The notes under the pieces: model-generated | What the model was told of the DNA's origin: nothing | Database searches by the model: none | Seen by the model: only the letters and a program-made list of their open reading frames with translations | Part shown: piece by piece, positions 55,010 to 63,896 of the stretch | Numbering within the stretch: position 1 is the stretch's first letter | Layout: the number at the start of each line of letters is the position of its first letter | Position numbers and translations under genes: made by a program | From: JAAYDI01 sp052034005 | GTDB lineage: Bacteria; Planctomycetota; Planctomycetia; Pirellulales; Pirellulaceae | NCBI GenBank assembly: GCA_052034005.1 | Contig: JBPOJB010000001.1 | Location: 213,097-277,096, forward strand | Length of the DNA: 64,000 nucleotides | Direction: 5' to 3'

Positions 55010-55507
55010 AAGATATCTGTTGCTGTTCGAACCACTGCGCTCCTCTTCCTTCTTCCCTTCTGCACTCTGCACTCCTTGTTCTGCACTCTGCACTCGTCTT
55101 CTTCGAATGAGGAACCACGAATGACGCGCCGGACGTTCGTACGAGCGTTATCTTCGGTTGACTGAATGAGCTCGTCGAGCTTCGAGCTTCGGGCTTCGTC
55201 ATTCCTTCGTGCTTGGGTATTTCGTGCTTCGTCATTCTCATCCATGATGGCCGAATCGCGCGCGGTCATTTCGGGCTGTCCCGTTGGGACTCGGGTCTGG
55301 TGGGTGGACGCGACTGTGATAGAGCTGTCCCTTCGGGACGGAAGAGGCCGTCTTCGTGTCGCCGCTGGGCACGGCACAAGTCGTAGAGGGCCAGACCAAC
55401 TATAAAGCGTTCCGCAGATGTCTCCGCAGGCGCGGTGCCGATGGCAACGGGGCAATGAGCCGGCCGACGCCCGCGGTGCGGGCGGACCGGGTATGCCGCC
55501 GTTCGCG

Positions 55508-56791
55508 TCAGACCCGCTTGGGTTTGAGGAACAGGACGTCGGCAAAGTCGACCCAGCCGGATCGCAGGTCCATGCGGAACCAGCCTTCGCTGTTCATCTC
55601 GTGGAAGCGGACAGGCGAGCGTTTCCCCAGTTCCTTCAGGTCGTGCTGGGCCCATGTCCGGCCCAGATCCAGGGAGACGATCAGGCCGGTGTTCATCGGC
55701 GAGGCCGGCGCGCAATGCGAGGCCAGGATCACGCCGTCCTGGATGATCATGTTGCCCGATTCGACCTCCGGATTGAACAGCCGCGTATGCTTCGCCGGGT
55801 CGGCCAGATCCGCCGGATCGCATCGGAAGACCCCACGGTCATAGGGCAGGGGGCCGTTCGAGTCGCTGATCCAGTAAAGCTGACCGTCCACGAACGTGAT
55901 GCCGCCCGCCTTGTAGCGGGCGTTGGAGCTGGCCGAGACAAGCACCTTCCAGTCCCACCGGTCCCTGGCCGCGTCATAGGTGCCCTTGAGCCAATGGCAT
56001 TCGTGCGTCCGGTCGGCCTTGTCGTGATCGCCCGTGCACGCGTAGAACGCGTCCTCGGCCGGATTGTATGCCACGGCGTGGACGTGACGGCAGATCACCG
56101 GGTTCTCGGGGTTGCCCAGCAACGTGCCGCTCGCCCCGCCGCCCGGCGAGCCGTCGTCCCGGAAGTCGGGATTCTGGCCGAACGAGTAGGCGATCTTCAC
56201 GGTGTGCCCGCCGTCGGTGGAATAGTAGATGTTGACCGGCGCGGCGCCGTCCACCACATTGCAGTAGTTGCCCCACACCAGCATCTCCGCGCCGTGGACA
56301 TCCCACGAGACGATGCCGGGCAGCGTATGGAAGTACCAGCCCGGGAGGAGCGGGTTCTGGGGCGTGTGCGGCACGTAGTCCGAGCCGTCGAGCGCCTTGA
56401 CGATGATCTGCTCATAGGACGCGAGCTTGTCAGTGCTCAGGTACAGCTTCGAGCCGGCGGCGAACAGCACGTTGCCGTTCTTCAGGATGTGGCTGAACGA
56501 GATACGGTGCTCGCTGGGGAACTCCGCCCTGTGGGGCCACGTGTGGCCGTTGTCTTCCGACATGAAGATGCTGCCGTCCGCGTACCCGAACGCCAGGCTC
56601 CCGCGCTGTGAATCGATGTACATGCCGGGCGGCTGCAAGCGGTACCAGAAATGTTCCGTCGAGGGCCAGTCGCCCGTGGGCGCGATCGCGTCGTCGTCCG
56701 CGGCAGCGGCCGGTGACAGCGCGATCGCACCGGCGGCGGCCGCGGCCGCACCCAGGAACCGGCGTCGCGTCGTTCGTTTTCGTCGTGTCAT
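55508..56791 (-). CDS. Tat-exported Asp-box (BNR) propeller protein, paralogue 2
   Basis: 427 residues with a twin-arginine signal (RRRFLGAAAAAAGA) and Asp-box turns SEDNGHTW, STDKLASY, STDGGHTV and SLDLGRTW. It aligns without large gaps to the protein at 51902-53182. Its ATG overlaps the stop of the YhaN-like ATPase as ATGA, so it is translated from the nuclease operon. There is no obvious functional tie between an exported propeller and a DNA-processing complex; it may be a transcriptional hitch-hiker. Catalytic residues not evident. Confidence 0.87.
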   Translation of the reverse strand: MTRRKRTTRRRFLGAAAAAAGAIALSPAAAADDDAIAPTGDWPSTEHFWYRLQPPGMYIDSQRGSLAFGYADGSIFMSEDNGHTWPHRAEFPSEHRISFSHILKNGNVLFAAGSKLYLSTDKLASYEQIIVKALDGSDYVPHTPQNPLLPGWYFHTLPGIVSWDVHGAEMLVWGNYCNVVDGAAPVNIYYSTDGGHTVKIAYSFGQNPDFRDDGSPGGGASGTLLGNPENPVICRHVHAVAYNPAEDAFYACTGDHDKADRTHECHWLKGTYDAARDRWDWKVLVSASSNARYKAGGITFVDGQLYWISDSNGPLPYDRGVFRCDPADLADPAKHTRLFNPEVESGNMIIQDGVILASHCAPASPMNTGLIVSLDLGRTWAQHDLKELGKRSPVRFHEMNSEGWFRMDLRSGWVDFADVLFLKPKRV

Positions 56792-59700
56792 GGTTCGATC
56801 CCTTTCGCAGTGTTCAGCCGATGCACGAAGTAAGAGCCGGGCTCCAGATTGATTTCGGCCAGGCGCACCAGGTGTTCGTGATGCGTGAAAAAAATGACTT
56901 GGGTCCGGGCAGATAGCTGCGCCAGAGCCTGCAGAGCGGCCACCGCCCGATCGTCGTCGAACATGATCAGGATATCATCCACGATGAACGGCAGCGGCTC
57001 CTGATCGGCCAGATAGGTTTCGAGGCTGGCCAGGCGGAGGGCCAGGTAGAGCTGGTCGCGCGTTCCGTCGCTCATCCCCGCGACGCCGACCACCCGGCCG
57101 TTGGGCCGCACGCCGACCAGGACCGCGCCGCCGGAGTCGTCGAAATCCGCGCGCAAGGCGTCGAACGAGCCGAGCGTCAGGTCCCGGAACAGTCGGCTGG
57201 CACTCGCCAGGACCGGACCCTCGTTTTTCTGCCGATAGCGCTCGGTCGTCTGGTGGAGCACGGTGGCGGCCAACCGCAATCGCACATAGTGCTGGGCGTC
57301 ATTGCGGATCTGGGCCATCAGGCCCTCCGCCTGAGCTTGAGCTTCGGCCGCGCGGCTGCTGCCGTCCATCCGCTGCAACTCGTTATGTTCCCGCCCAATC
57401 GCCTCCCGCACCTCGGCCTGCTCCTGCTCCAGATGATGGATCTCGTCCTCCAGCTGTCGCAACGTCGACGAGAGATGGTCGGCATCCAGGTGCAGGGCCT
57501 GCTCCACGAATTCGTCCACGGGTGTGCCGGCCGCCAGCCGATGCAACTGCTCAGCCAGATCATTGGCGGTCGCGTTGAGCGCCTTCTGCCGCTGGGACGC
57601 CCGCTCGGCCTCCGCCAGTTGATCCGGCGATCCGCAGCGTGCTTCCCGACACAACGCCTCGAGTGCCGTCTGCCAGCGTGTGATGAGCTGGCGGGCCTCG
57701 TCCCGTTTGCCTTTTTCGCTGTGGAGTTGCTGCCGAAGTTCGCCGAGCCGCGCTTCCGCCTTCTGGGCCTTGATCAGCCGGTCGTACAGGTCGTTGGCTG
57801 CTTGCGCCGCGGGCAGCTGCGCGAGATCGGGCGCCGCCAACTCCGAGAGCCGCCGGGTCTCGCCGCCGAACGCCTCCGCGTCCTTGTCGATCCCTTCGAT
57901 CCGTTCGCGGAGCCGGGCGGCTTCACCGAGCTTCCCGTGCAGGTCCTGAATAGCCTCGAGAATCGCGTTGGCCTCGGCGGGCCCGAGATCGTCGCTCAGA
58001 CGCAACCGTTCGATGGCGGCCGCCCACTCCTGCTCCCAGCCGGCCAACTGGTCACGGATCACCGCGACGGTCTGCTCCGCTTCCGCCGACTCGTCTCGCA
58101 ACCGATCCTGGTCACGTGCCAGCGCCTGCCGCTGATCGTGCGCCGCCTGGATCGCCGCGGCCAACTGCTCACACCGCTCCACCAGGCACGCGAGCGTCTC
58201 ATCGGGCCTGGGACAAGGTTCACCCAGATCGGCCAGGCAGTGCGACAGGTCGTCGCGCAAGCGGCGGACCTGGTCGGCGAGTTCCGCGTATGCATTCTCC
58301 TCGGAACGCAGCGTCGCGGCGGCCGCGACCAGTGCCGCATGCTGTTCCCGCCAGACGCGCATCTCCCGCGGCGTATCGGCCTCGATCCCCAGCGGCTGCC
58401 ACTGCTGGTGCCACCGCGCGCTGAGCTGCTCCAGCCGGTGATCGATCATCTGCCGCCCGGACCGCTGATCCGCCAGCCGTTCGCGTTTCTTGTCCCGTTC
58501 GGCGATCAGCTTGGCCTGCATGGCCACCTGGTCAGCCTCGCGGCGCAGGCGGTCCGCCAGCTCGTCCGCGCGCTGGACGCTCGCCTCGAACGCGGATGCC
58601 AGGCCGCTGCATGACGGGAAGCGGCGCAGGAACGCCTCCGACTCGTCCGGCGACACGCCCTGATGTTGCCAGTCTCTCAGCACCAGTCGCCATCCGTCGT
58701 CGCGCGCCGCGCGCGCCGCCTGGAGATCGGCTTCGGTCGGCACGTCTGCCTGCAGCCGCAGCTGCTCGATCTGCTGGTCGAGTTGCGACAGTTCGTCGTC
58801 CAGTTCCCGGATCCGTTCGTCCACTCGGTCTCGTTCGCCTTCGGCCTTGGCGAAGTCGGTGGCGAAGCGGTCGATCGTCTCGTTGGTGGGCACCTTCAGG
58901 ACTTCCAGTGCGGCAAGCGTACCGGTCCATCGTGTGAGCTGCTGCAGGTCGATCTGCAGCTGCTCGCGCCCGGCCTCCAGTTGCCGGCGCGCCCGGTCCG
59001 CGCGCAATTCCAGGTCGTGATGCTGTTGGGCGCGGCGGATGGCCCGGCTCAGCTCGCCGGCGTCGCGCGTCTCGGTCACGGACTGCATCTGCCGCTCATT
59101 GGCTGCCCGCCGTTGCTCCAGCGAGCGCAGGGCGTTGGTGGCGGCCTCGCATTCCCGGCTGAGTGCGACATGTTGGCTCGCCAGGTCCTGGATGCGGCGT
59201 CGTTCGGCGCGTCCGATCCGCAGGCCGGGCGCATCCGCGAGTTCTCCGGCGTGGCCCAGTTCCGCGAGAATCTGTTGCGCGTCATGCTCAAGCTGCTGGC
59301 GCCTGGCCACCAGCCCCGTTCGATCCTTCATCGCCTTGCGGTGGATCCCCAGATCCTCCTTGAGTTGTTGGATGGCGCCGGCATGGTCGAGCAGGCCTGG
59401 CGGTGCCTGCAGGTCCGCGACCGCCGCGCTGATCTTCTCGATGGCCGACCCGGACTCGCGCTCCGCGCTTCGCGCCGCGTGCAGCCCGTTGACAGCTTCG
59501 CGCCGGTGTTCCGAAAAGTCGTCGGGCAACAACGGGATGTGGGCCAGCTGTTCCAAGTCGCGCAGCAGCGTCGTGCGGCGGCTGATGACCGGCAGGGCAT
59601 TCTCCAACCGTTGCAGGCGGCCGTGCTCGGTCCGCTTCTCCAACAGCGCCGCGCTGATCTCCTCGGCGCGTTGGCGCTTCTCCTGCAGCGATCGGTCGTG

Positions 59701-60327
59701 TGTGACCCACTCCGACTCCGGCAGTTGCGATTCCTTGATAACGCGGCGCGCGGCGGCGAGTTCCGCCACGGCCCTGTTGATGCGCTGGTTGACGCCGCGC
59801 GGTTTGAATAACAGGTCCGCCTCGTCCGCCAGGCCTTTCGCGATCTGATTCAAGTCGGCGATGCCGAGTCCGGCCGCGAAGAGCATCGCGCCCAGGTCGC
59901 CGCCGCCGCGGGCGATGGCCGCGCCCCCGCGGACCAGTTCCTCGTAGTCGATGCCGAATCGCTGCCGGAACGTCGTCTCATCCACCCCGCCCAAAACGGC
60001 CGCAAGGCGGGCGGGGTCCAGGGGCGCCACATCGTCCGCCGCGCGCAGCGTGTGCGCCGTGGCCTTGCGCCGGATCGCGTAGAGTTGCTGTCCGTCGGCG
60101 GATTCCAGCAGCGCGCCGATCCGCAAATCCGCATTGACATGCAGAAAGCTGTCGGCCGTCTGGTTGGGGATCCCGTAGAAGAACTGCCGCAGAGCCCGCA
60201 GAGCGGAACTCTTGCCCGCCTCGTTCGGACCACACACGACGTGCAGCGCGGGCGGCTGGGCCTCGACAGAGAGCGACACATCCGTGAACGGGCCGAATTT
60301 CAACAGGTCCAGCCGGAGGATCCTCAT
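56788..60327 (-). CDS. YhaN-like AAA/SMC-type ATPase (SbcC-like)
   Basis: 1,179 residues of Rad50/SbcC design. The N-terminus IKILxxxLLKFGPF-type start and CGPNEAGKSSALRAL (Walker A, 33-40) fold with the C-terminal SDGTRDQLYLALRLAS (signature) and LPFIVDDILIMFDDD (Walker B) into the ATPase head. Between lie ~850 residues of long coiled coils rich in Glu/Arg/Leu/Gln. Such proteins work with a calcineurin-like nuclease on DNA ends or hairpins. Its ATG overlaps the upstream nuclease gene's stop (ATGA), and its stop overlaps the Asp-box gene's start. Size and N-terminal FxPFTD fit YhaN better than SbcC. Confidence 0.92.
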   Translation of the reverse strand: MRILRLDLLKFGPFTDVSLSVEAQPPALHVVCGPNEAGKSSALRALRQFFYGIPNQTADSFLHVNADLRIGALLESADGQQLYAIRRKATAHTLRAADDVAPLDPARLAAVLGGVDETTFRQRFGIDYEELVRGGAAIARGGGDLGAMLFAAGLGIADLNQIAKGLADEADLLFKPRGVNQRINRAVAELAAARRVIKESQLPESEWVTHDRSLQEKRQRAEEISAALLEKRTEHGRLQRLENALPVISRRTTLLRDLEQLAHIPLLPDDFSEHRREAVNGLHAARSAERESGSAIEKISAAVADLQAPPGLLDHAGAIQQLKEDLGIHRKAMKDRTGLVARRQQLEHDAQQILAELGHAGELADAPGLRIGRAERRRIQDLASQHVALSRECEAATNALRSLEQRRAANERQMQSVTETRDAGELSRAIRRAQQHHDLELRADRARRQLEAGREQLQIDLQQLTRWTGTLAALEVLKVPTNETIDRFATDFAKAEGERDRVDERIRELDDELSQLDQQIEQLRLQADVPTEADLQAARAARDDGWRLVLRDWQHQGVSPDESEAFLRRFPSCSGLASAFEASVQRADELADRLRREADQVAMQAKLIAERDKKRERLADQRSGRQMIDHRLEQLSARWHQQWQPLGIEADTPREMRVWREQHAALVAAAATLRSEENAYAELADQVRRLRDDLSHCLADLGEPCPRPDETLACLVERCEQLAAAIQAAHDQRQALARDQDRLRDESAEAEQTVAVIRDQLAGWEQEWAAAIERLRLSDDLGPAEANAILEAIQDLHGKLGEAARLRERIEGIDKDAEAFGGETRRLSELAAPDLAQLPAAQAANDLYDRLIKAQKAEARLGELRQQLHSEKGKRDEARQLITRWQTALEALCREARCGSPDQLAEAERASQRQKALNATANDLAEQLHRLAAGTPVDEFVEQALHLDADHLSSTLRQLEDEIHHLEQEQAEVREAIGREHNELQRMDGSSRAAEAQAQAEGLMAQIRNDAQHYVRLRLAATVLHQTTERYRQKNEGPVLASASRLFRDLTLGSFDALRADFDDSGGAVLVGVRPNGRVVGVAGMSDGTRDQLYLALRLASLETYLADQEPLPFIVDDILIMFDDDRAVAALQALAQLSARTQVIFFTHHEHLVRLAEINLEPGSYFVHRLNTAKGIEP

Positions 60328-61595
60328 CGCAAGGGCTCCTTGCGCAAACGGCCGACCAGCAGCGGCTCGACGGAGTTGAGCACCTCACGCAGGAACTGGG
60401 GATCGTCCAGCAACAATGCGTCGGGGCCCCGCAACAAGTCGTCCGGGAGCTTCTTCTTCAGCTCCGCCAAGACGCCGGATAGCTCCACCAGCCGCGCGTC
60501 GTCCGACCGCACATCCTGCAGATACTCGAGCAGTTCGCCGAGCGGTCCGTCGGCGGCCGCTGCAGCGTCCAACGCCCGGTCCGGCACTGTCTGAAACCGG
60601 ACCTGTTCGACCCACACGCCGCCGCCCCCGACATCGACCGCCGTCGCCCGGAAATGGTTGACCCACCTGAGCGGGTCCGCCGCCAGTTGGGCATGGGCCG
60701 CGCACGCGCCGGTGACCTCGACACGCACGGCCAAGGGCATGCCCGCGTGCTCGGTCACCAACCGCGTGAGCGCCTCCTGAAAAGGGCCCAGCAGATCCTC
60801 GCCTCGGGCCGCCCCGGCGGCCGAGACCAGGCATCGCTCCCAGCGAAACACGTCGGTCACCTGGAAGTCGATGTCGATGTTGTGCCGATCGTCGACGCTC
60901 ACCAGGCAACAGCCCTTCGCGCCGGTCTCGCGCACATGTCGGCCCTGCGTGTTGCCGGGGAACACGGTGTAGGGGTCCCGGCAGACGACCTGGTGCTGGT
61001 GGGCGTGTCCGAGCGCCCAGTAGTCGTAACCTTTGCCGCGCAGATCATCGAGTGAACAGGGCGCGTAGGGCTCGTGCCCTTCCAGGCCGGAGAGCGACGT
61101 ATGGAGCAGCCCGATGTTGAACATGCCCGGGCACTTCTCCGGATAGGTGAGCGCCAGGTTGTCGAACTCCGCCGCCTTGGCGAACGAACGACCATGCACG
61201 GCCACGCCCAATTCCTGCAGCCGTGGGGACCGGGCCGTCCTGGCCCGCGTATGCGACAGCAGCTCGACGTTGTCGGGCAGTCGGAGCGACCGGGTCATCC
61301 GGTTCGCCGCGTCGTGATTGCCGCGAATCGCAATCACGGGTATGCCCGCTTCGCGCAGAGAGGCCATCTGCGACACGAAGAACAGGCCCGTGTTGTAGTC
61401 CCGCCAGTCGCTGTCGTAGAGGTCGCCGGCCAACAGGACGAAGTCCACGTGCCGATCGATCGCCAACTGGACGAGGTTCCTCAGCGCCCGCCGGGTGGCC
61501 TCGCGGATCTCGTCTACCGGCGCACCGTCATACTGCTCAAGGCCCCGCAGCGGGCTGTCCAAGTGCAAATCCGAAGCGTGAAGGAACGTGAACAC
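60324..61595 (-). CDS. YhaO-like metallophosphoesterase (SbcD-like nuclease)
   Basis: 423 residues. Calcineurin-type motifs: LHASDLHLDSPL (Asp9, His11), LLAGDLYDSD (Asp58), IRGNHD (Asn93, His94), LLHTS, YWALGHAHQH and FPGNTQGRH. These bind two metal ions, and the enzyme should be the nuclease partner of the ATPase next door. The start is a GTG at 61595 with GGAAAGGA upstream. The frame stays open to 62210, but that portion encodes an unrelated transposase remnant and must not be joined. Length and the PGNTQGR block resemble YhaO. Confidence 0.92.
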   Translation of the reverse strand: MFTFLHASDLHLDSPLRGLEQYDGAPVDEIREATRRALRNLVQLAIDRHVDFVLLAGDLYDSDWRDYNTGLFFVSQMASLREAGIPVIAIRGNHDAANRMTRSLRLPDNVELLSHTRARTARSPRLQELGVAVHGRSFAKAAEFDNLALTYPEKCPGMFNIGLLHTSLSGLEGHEPYAPCSLDDLRGKGYDYWALGHAHQHQVVCRDPYTVFPGNTQGRHVRETGAKGCCLVSVDDRHNIDIDFQVTDVFRWERCLVSAAGAARGEDLLGPFQEALTRLVTEHAGMPLAVRVEVTGACAAHAQLAADPLRWVNHFRATAVDVGGGGVWVEQVRFQTVPDRALDAAAAADGPLGELLEYLQDVRSDDARLVELSGVLAELKKKLPDDLLRGPDALLLDDPQFLREVLNSVEPLLVGRLRKEPLR

Positions 61596-61600
61596 GCTGA

Positions 61601-61608
61601 TCCTTTCC
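61601..61608 (-). promoter_or_regulatory. Ribosome binding site deciding the YhaO-like start
   Basis: On the minus strand GGAAAGGA lies five bases before the GTG at 61595. It supports that start over any upstream in-frame codon inside the transposase remnant. Confidence 0.7.
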
Positions 61609-61865
61609 GCGACCGGTCCAGCCGGAACTACCCGAGCACGCAGGCGTGACGAACGGCCCAAGACCAGCATCCAAGCGGCCTGGCTCGGTCCAGTATGTCC
61701 AGACCCATTCAGCCCACTCATCCCGTCCACTGTCGGGCCGTAATCATCGTAACGCCACCGCCCCACGACCGGCAAGATCGGCGACCTGAGAGCGCGACAA
61801 TCGCGATGTGCGTGGCGCCATGCCGCCGTGCAGTGCCGCACCGGGGGCAAGAGCCGTGCCGTCCT

Positions 61866-62507
61866 ATGCGTGGCGACAAAGTCCACGCGGATACCCTGGT
61901 GTGACTCGTTGAGCTGCACGTCGTACACCCACGACACCTCGGCCGTATGGTTTCCTTCCTTCCGCGTCCATTTCGGCGAGTATCCTTGGCGACGGCGCTG
62001 CTCCACTTGCGCGAACAGGAACGCATGATCTCCCGGCTTGACGCCCAGAATAAAGTGCATCCCGTTGTCCAGCAAGTCGCGGACGTGACGGTCGTTGCTG
62101 CCCAGGCCATCCTCGATGACGATGAACTTCAGGCACTTGACACGACTGGCAGTGGATCGTCGGCGAGGAGAAGTACCTCGTCCCGTCGAGCGACAGCAGC
62201 AGATAGGCATCGGCGCAAAAAGACAAACGGCTCCAGGGCCTTACCGCGCTGCAACTCACGGAACACATCGCCGAACGCGACCCGCAACGGCTCGGAGTCG
62301 ACCTCGTCAAAGATCGCCCGCATCTGCGTGTCGCTGGTGAATCTGGGCAATGCCGAACAAGGACTTGAGATTGTCAGCCCTGCGGCGTTGATCGAAGGTC
62401 AACAGCGAGGGATCCTTCAGCGCGAACATGGCAAAGGCCGACATCAGTGCGTCGCTGACAGTTTTCGGCTGGCTGGGAATTGCTGTACTTGCATTGAGTG
62501 CAGTCAT
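61866..62507 (-). pseudogene. Transposase pseudogene with several frameshifts and deletion
   Basis: Fragments of one DDE transposase in different frames, in order: SDALMSAFAMFALKDPSLL (from 62507), SDTQMRAIFDEVD...GDVFRELQRGKALEPFVF (~62340-62230), ADAYLLLSLDGTRYFSS and TIHCQSC (~62230-62150), and FIVIEDGLGSNDRHVRDLL...ILGVKPGDHAFLFAQVE (to 61866). At least three frameshifts separate them, and about 50 residues normally between the CQSC block and VIEDG are missing. The C-terminus is gone. These blocks match an IS transposase type I know by sequence but cannot name to an IS family. It cannot be functional. Confidence 0.78.
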
Positions 62508-62562
62508 GTTACCAAGACCATGCATATGTGGGGCGGCATGAGAATAGACATGGGCATTATTG

Positions 62563-63576
62563 CTACTCCTCCAAGACCAGCGCCCAAATCCGCTTCAGCG
62601 GTAGCTCCGCCTGTAACTGGTCCGAGAACTTGTCGTAGTTCTTGAAGATAGCCTTCAACAGGTCGCCGGAGTCCCACAGCCGGATCTGGAAGAAGCTCTG
62701 GCGGGCCTCCTGCAGCACGGACCCCTTAAATCCACCCCACGAGACAAGCAAGCCCTGCTCGGCACGGAAGTTCTGGAGAATGCCTTGCAGCCCACGCAGG
62801 ACAGTCACGTCAGCCGGTGACGAGGAAGACTTCACCTGGACGCACATCCTGGGGTCTCCAAACCCTAACGGGCCTGATCCCGCCAGAATGTCAACGCCAC
62901 CATCAGGCCCAGGGGGTGATACACGAGTGAGATAACCTTCCGCCTGGAGAACCGCGTCCACCAAGTCGGCGAGTCGGTGCCCGGAAACCTTCTCCTTGAC
63001 GTAGTTGAGAAGTTGGTCACGGGCGGCGAGTTCAAGGTCGAACGCCTCCTCCTCATCGCCGACTTCGCCACCGTTATCAGGCTTCATCGGCACAGAAACC
63101 TTCCCCGCAAGAACCGCCTTGATTCGGTCTTCGGCATTGTTGCGTGTGATCTGACAAACGGTCATGAATGCTCCGAACGAATACAGTATATCCTGGTCAA
63201 ACGCAGTCCTGGGAAGATCCGTCCGCAGCCATTCGACAGTGCGGATGTGCAGCACGTCGCTTCCCAGGTCGGTGCGATACTGATAATCGCCGATGACTCG
63301 CCCAATCGCGATGGCGGACTGAATGTGCAAGGGAAGCACAGCCAGGTCGCCAACTTTGATCCGACGGAGAAACGCCCACACTTGGCCGACGTGGTTCGCG
63401 ACCTTGTTGGCAGACGCATCCGGGCATACTTCCCGATACAACTTGGCAAGAGCTTCACGACTCTTGATCCCAGACAGATCGGGAAGATCGTTCCAGCCAA
63501 CTGCGATGATGTTGTTGTCGAGTGCGATCTGCTCCTGCTCGCCTCGTCTGCCCGCTCGAACCAACCACACAGCCAT
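62563..63576 (-). CDS. Mrr-family restriction endonuclease-like protein
   Basis: 337 residues. N-terminal ~100 residues (VWLVRAGRRGEQEQIALDNN-type start, AVGWND, GDLAVLPL) are a domain found on Mrr-type restriction proteins, likely for recognition. The C-terminal nuclease has PDGGVDI (Asp229) and CVQVKSS (Gln247-x-Lys249), the D...QxK signature of the Mrr catalytic fold. Targets of this family are modified DNA. ATG at 63576. It is single, next to a transposase wreck and a possible HsdS tail, in a region that looks less GC-rich than the rest of the window. Confidence 0.88.
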   Translation of the reverse strand: MAVWLVRAGRRGEQEQIALDNNIIAVGWNDLPDLSGIKSREALAKLYREVCPDASANKVANHVGQVWAFLRRIKVGDLAVLPLHIQSAIAIGRVIGDYQYRTDLGSDVLHIRTVEWLRTDLPRTAFDQDILYSFGAFMTVCQITRNNAEDRIKAVLAGKVSVPMKPDNGGEVGDEEEAFDLELAARDQLLNYVKEKVSGHRLADLVDAVLQAEGYLTRVSPPGPDGGVDILAGSGPLGFGDPRMCVQVKSSSSPADVTVLRGLQGILQNFRAEQGLLVSWGGFKGSVLQEARQSFFQIRLWDSGDLLKAIFKNYDKFSDQLQAELPLKRIWALVLEE

Positions 63577-63746
63577 TGGGCTATCCTCCAGCAGACTCGG
63601 TCAACTACCGCAATGCGAATGTCCTTCTGTGAACTTCACTCTCAAGAGTATGACATGGCTACATTGGTCGTGCCACATGCGATTACGTCCCTCGGCTTCC
63701 GTCCCTGCCTACCACCCAGTCACCCATGGTTTATCTCTCTCGCAGG
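63577..63746. other. Intergenic, nothing recognised
   Basis: 170 bases between the Mrr gene and the possible HsdS tail; no gene or clear signal seen. Confidence 0.4.
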
Positions 63747-63896
63747 TCAGAGTTCCCCCTTGAAGGCTTTGTCAAGGATCGAGGAGAGGAGGACGTCGAG
63801 TTCGGCGATGACGTGCTCATGAGTTTCTGTTGAAACAACTGATCTTCGCGCACGGTCGCGCGCGACGATGGGACGTCTCGAAGTTGATAACCGGTC
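63747..63896 (-). pseudogene. Possible C-terminal remnant of a type I restriction specificity subunit (HsdS)
   Basis: One frame ends ...THEHVIAELDVLLSSILDKAFKGEL and stop, which matches the usual end of HsdS proteins (LxxLLPSILDKAFKGEL). Upstream in the same frame a TAA near 63897-63899 interrupts it, so either the gene is broken or part of a frameshifted copy continues beyond the window. A second frame (open from 63988) shows no recognisable protein. Alternative: chance similarity of a short tail. Confidence 0.35.

Larger units (their letters stand above)
54717..55507. repeat. ~790-base repeat-rich intergenic region
   Basis: Non-coding mosaic. It includes copy B of the dispersed repeat (54841-54911), a perfect 20-base palindrome (54990-55009), two direct copies of a CTGCACTCTGCACTC-like unit (about 55059-55095), degenerate CTTCGTGCTT/CTTCGTCATTC units (55175-55240) and two short hairpins with GTCCC/GGGAC stems (55278-55290 and 55327-55339). 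I see no coding gene. Confidence 0.65.
61596..62562. other. Gene-poor stretch containing a transposase wreck
   Basis: About 970 bases with no intact gene. 61866-62507 carries transposase fragments. 61596-61865 shows nothing I recognise apart from the ribosome binding site of the YhaO-like gene; the promoter of the nuclease operon presumably lies here. I could not find inverted repeats. Confidence 0.6.

Noticed and set aside
54990..55339. CRISPR array or tRNA cluster in the repeat-rich gap
   Set aside because: Repeats differ in length and spacing, no regular spacers, no cas genes, and no tRNA cloverleaf could be formed.
61596..62210. N-terminal extension of the YhaO-like protein
   Set aside because: The frame stays open but encodes part of a transposase and then unrelated sequence; the GTG at 61595 with its own ribosome site is the real start.
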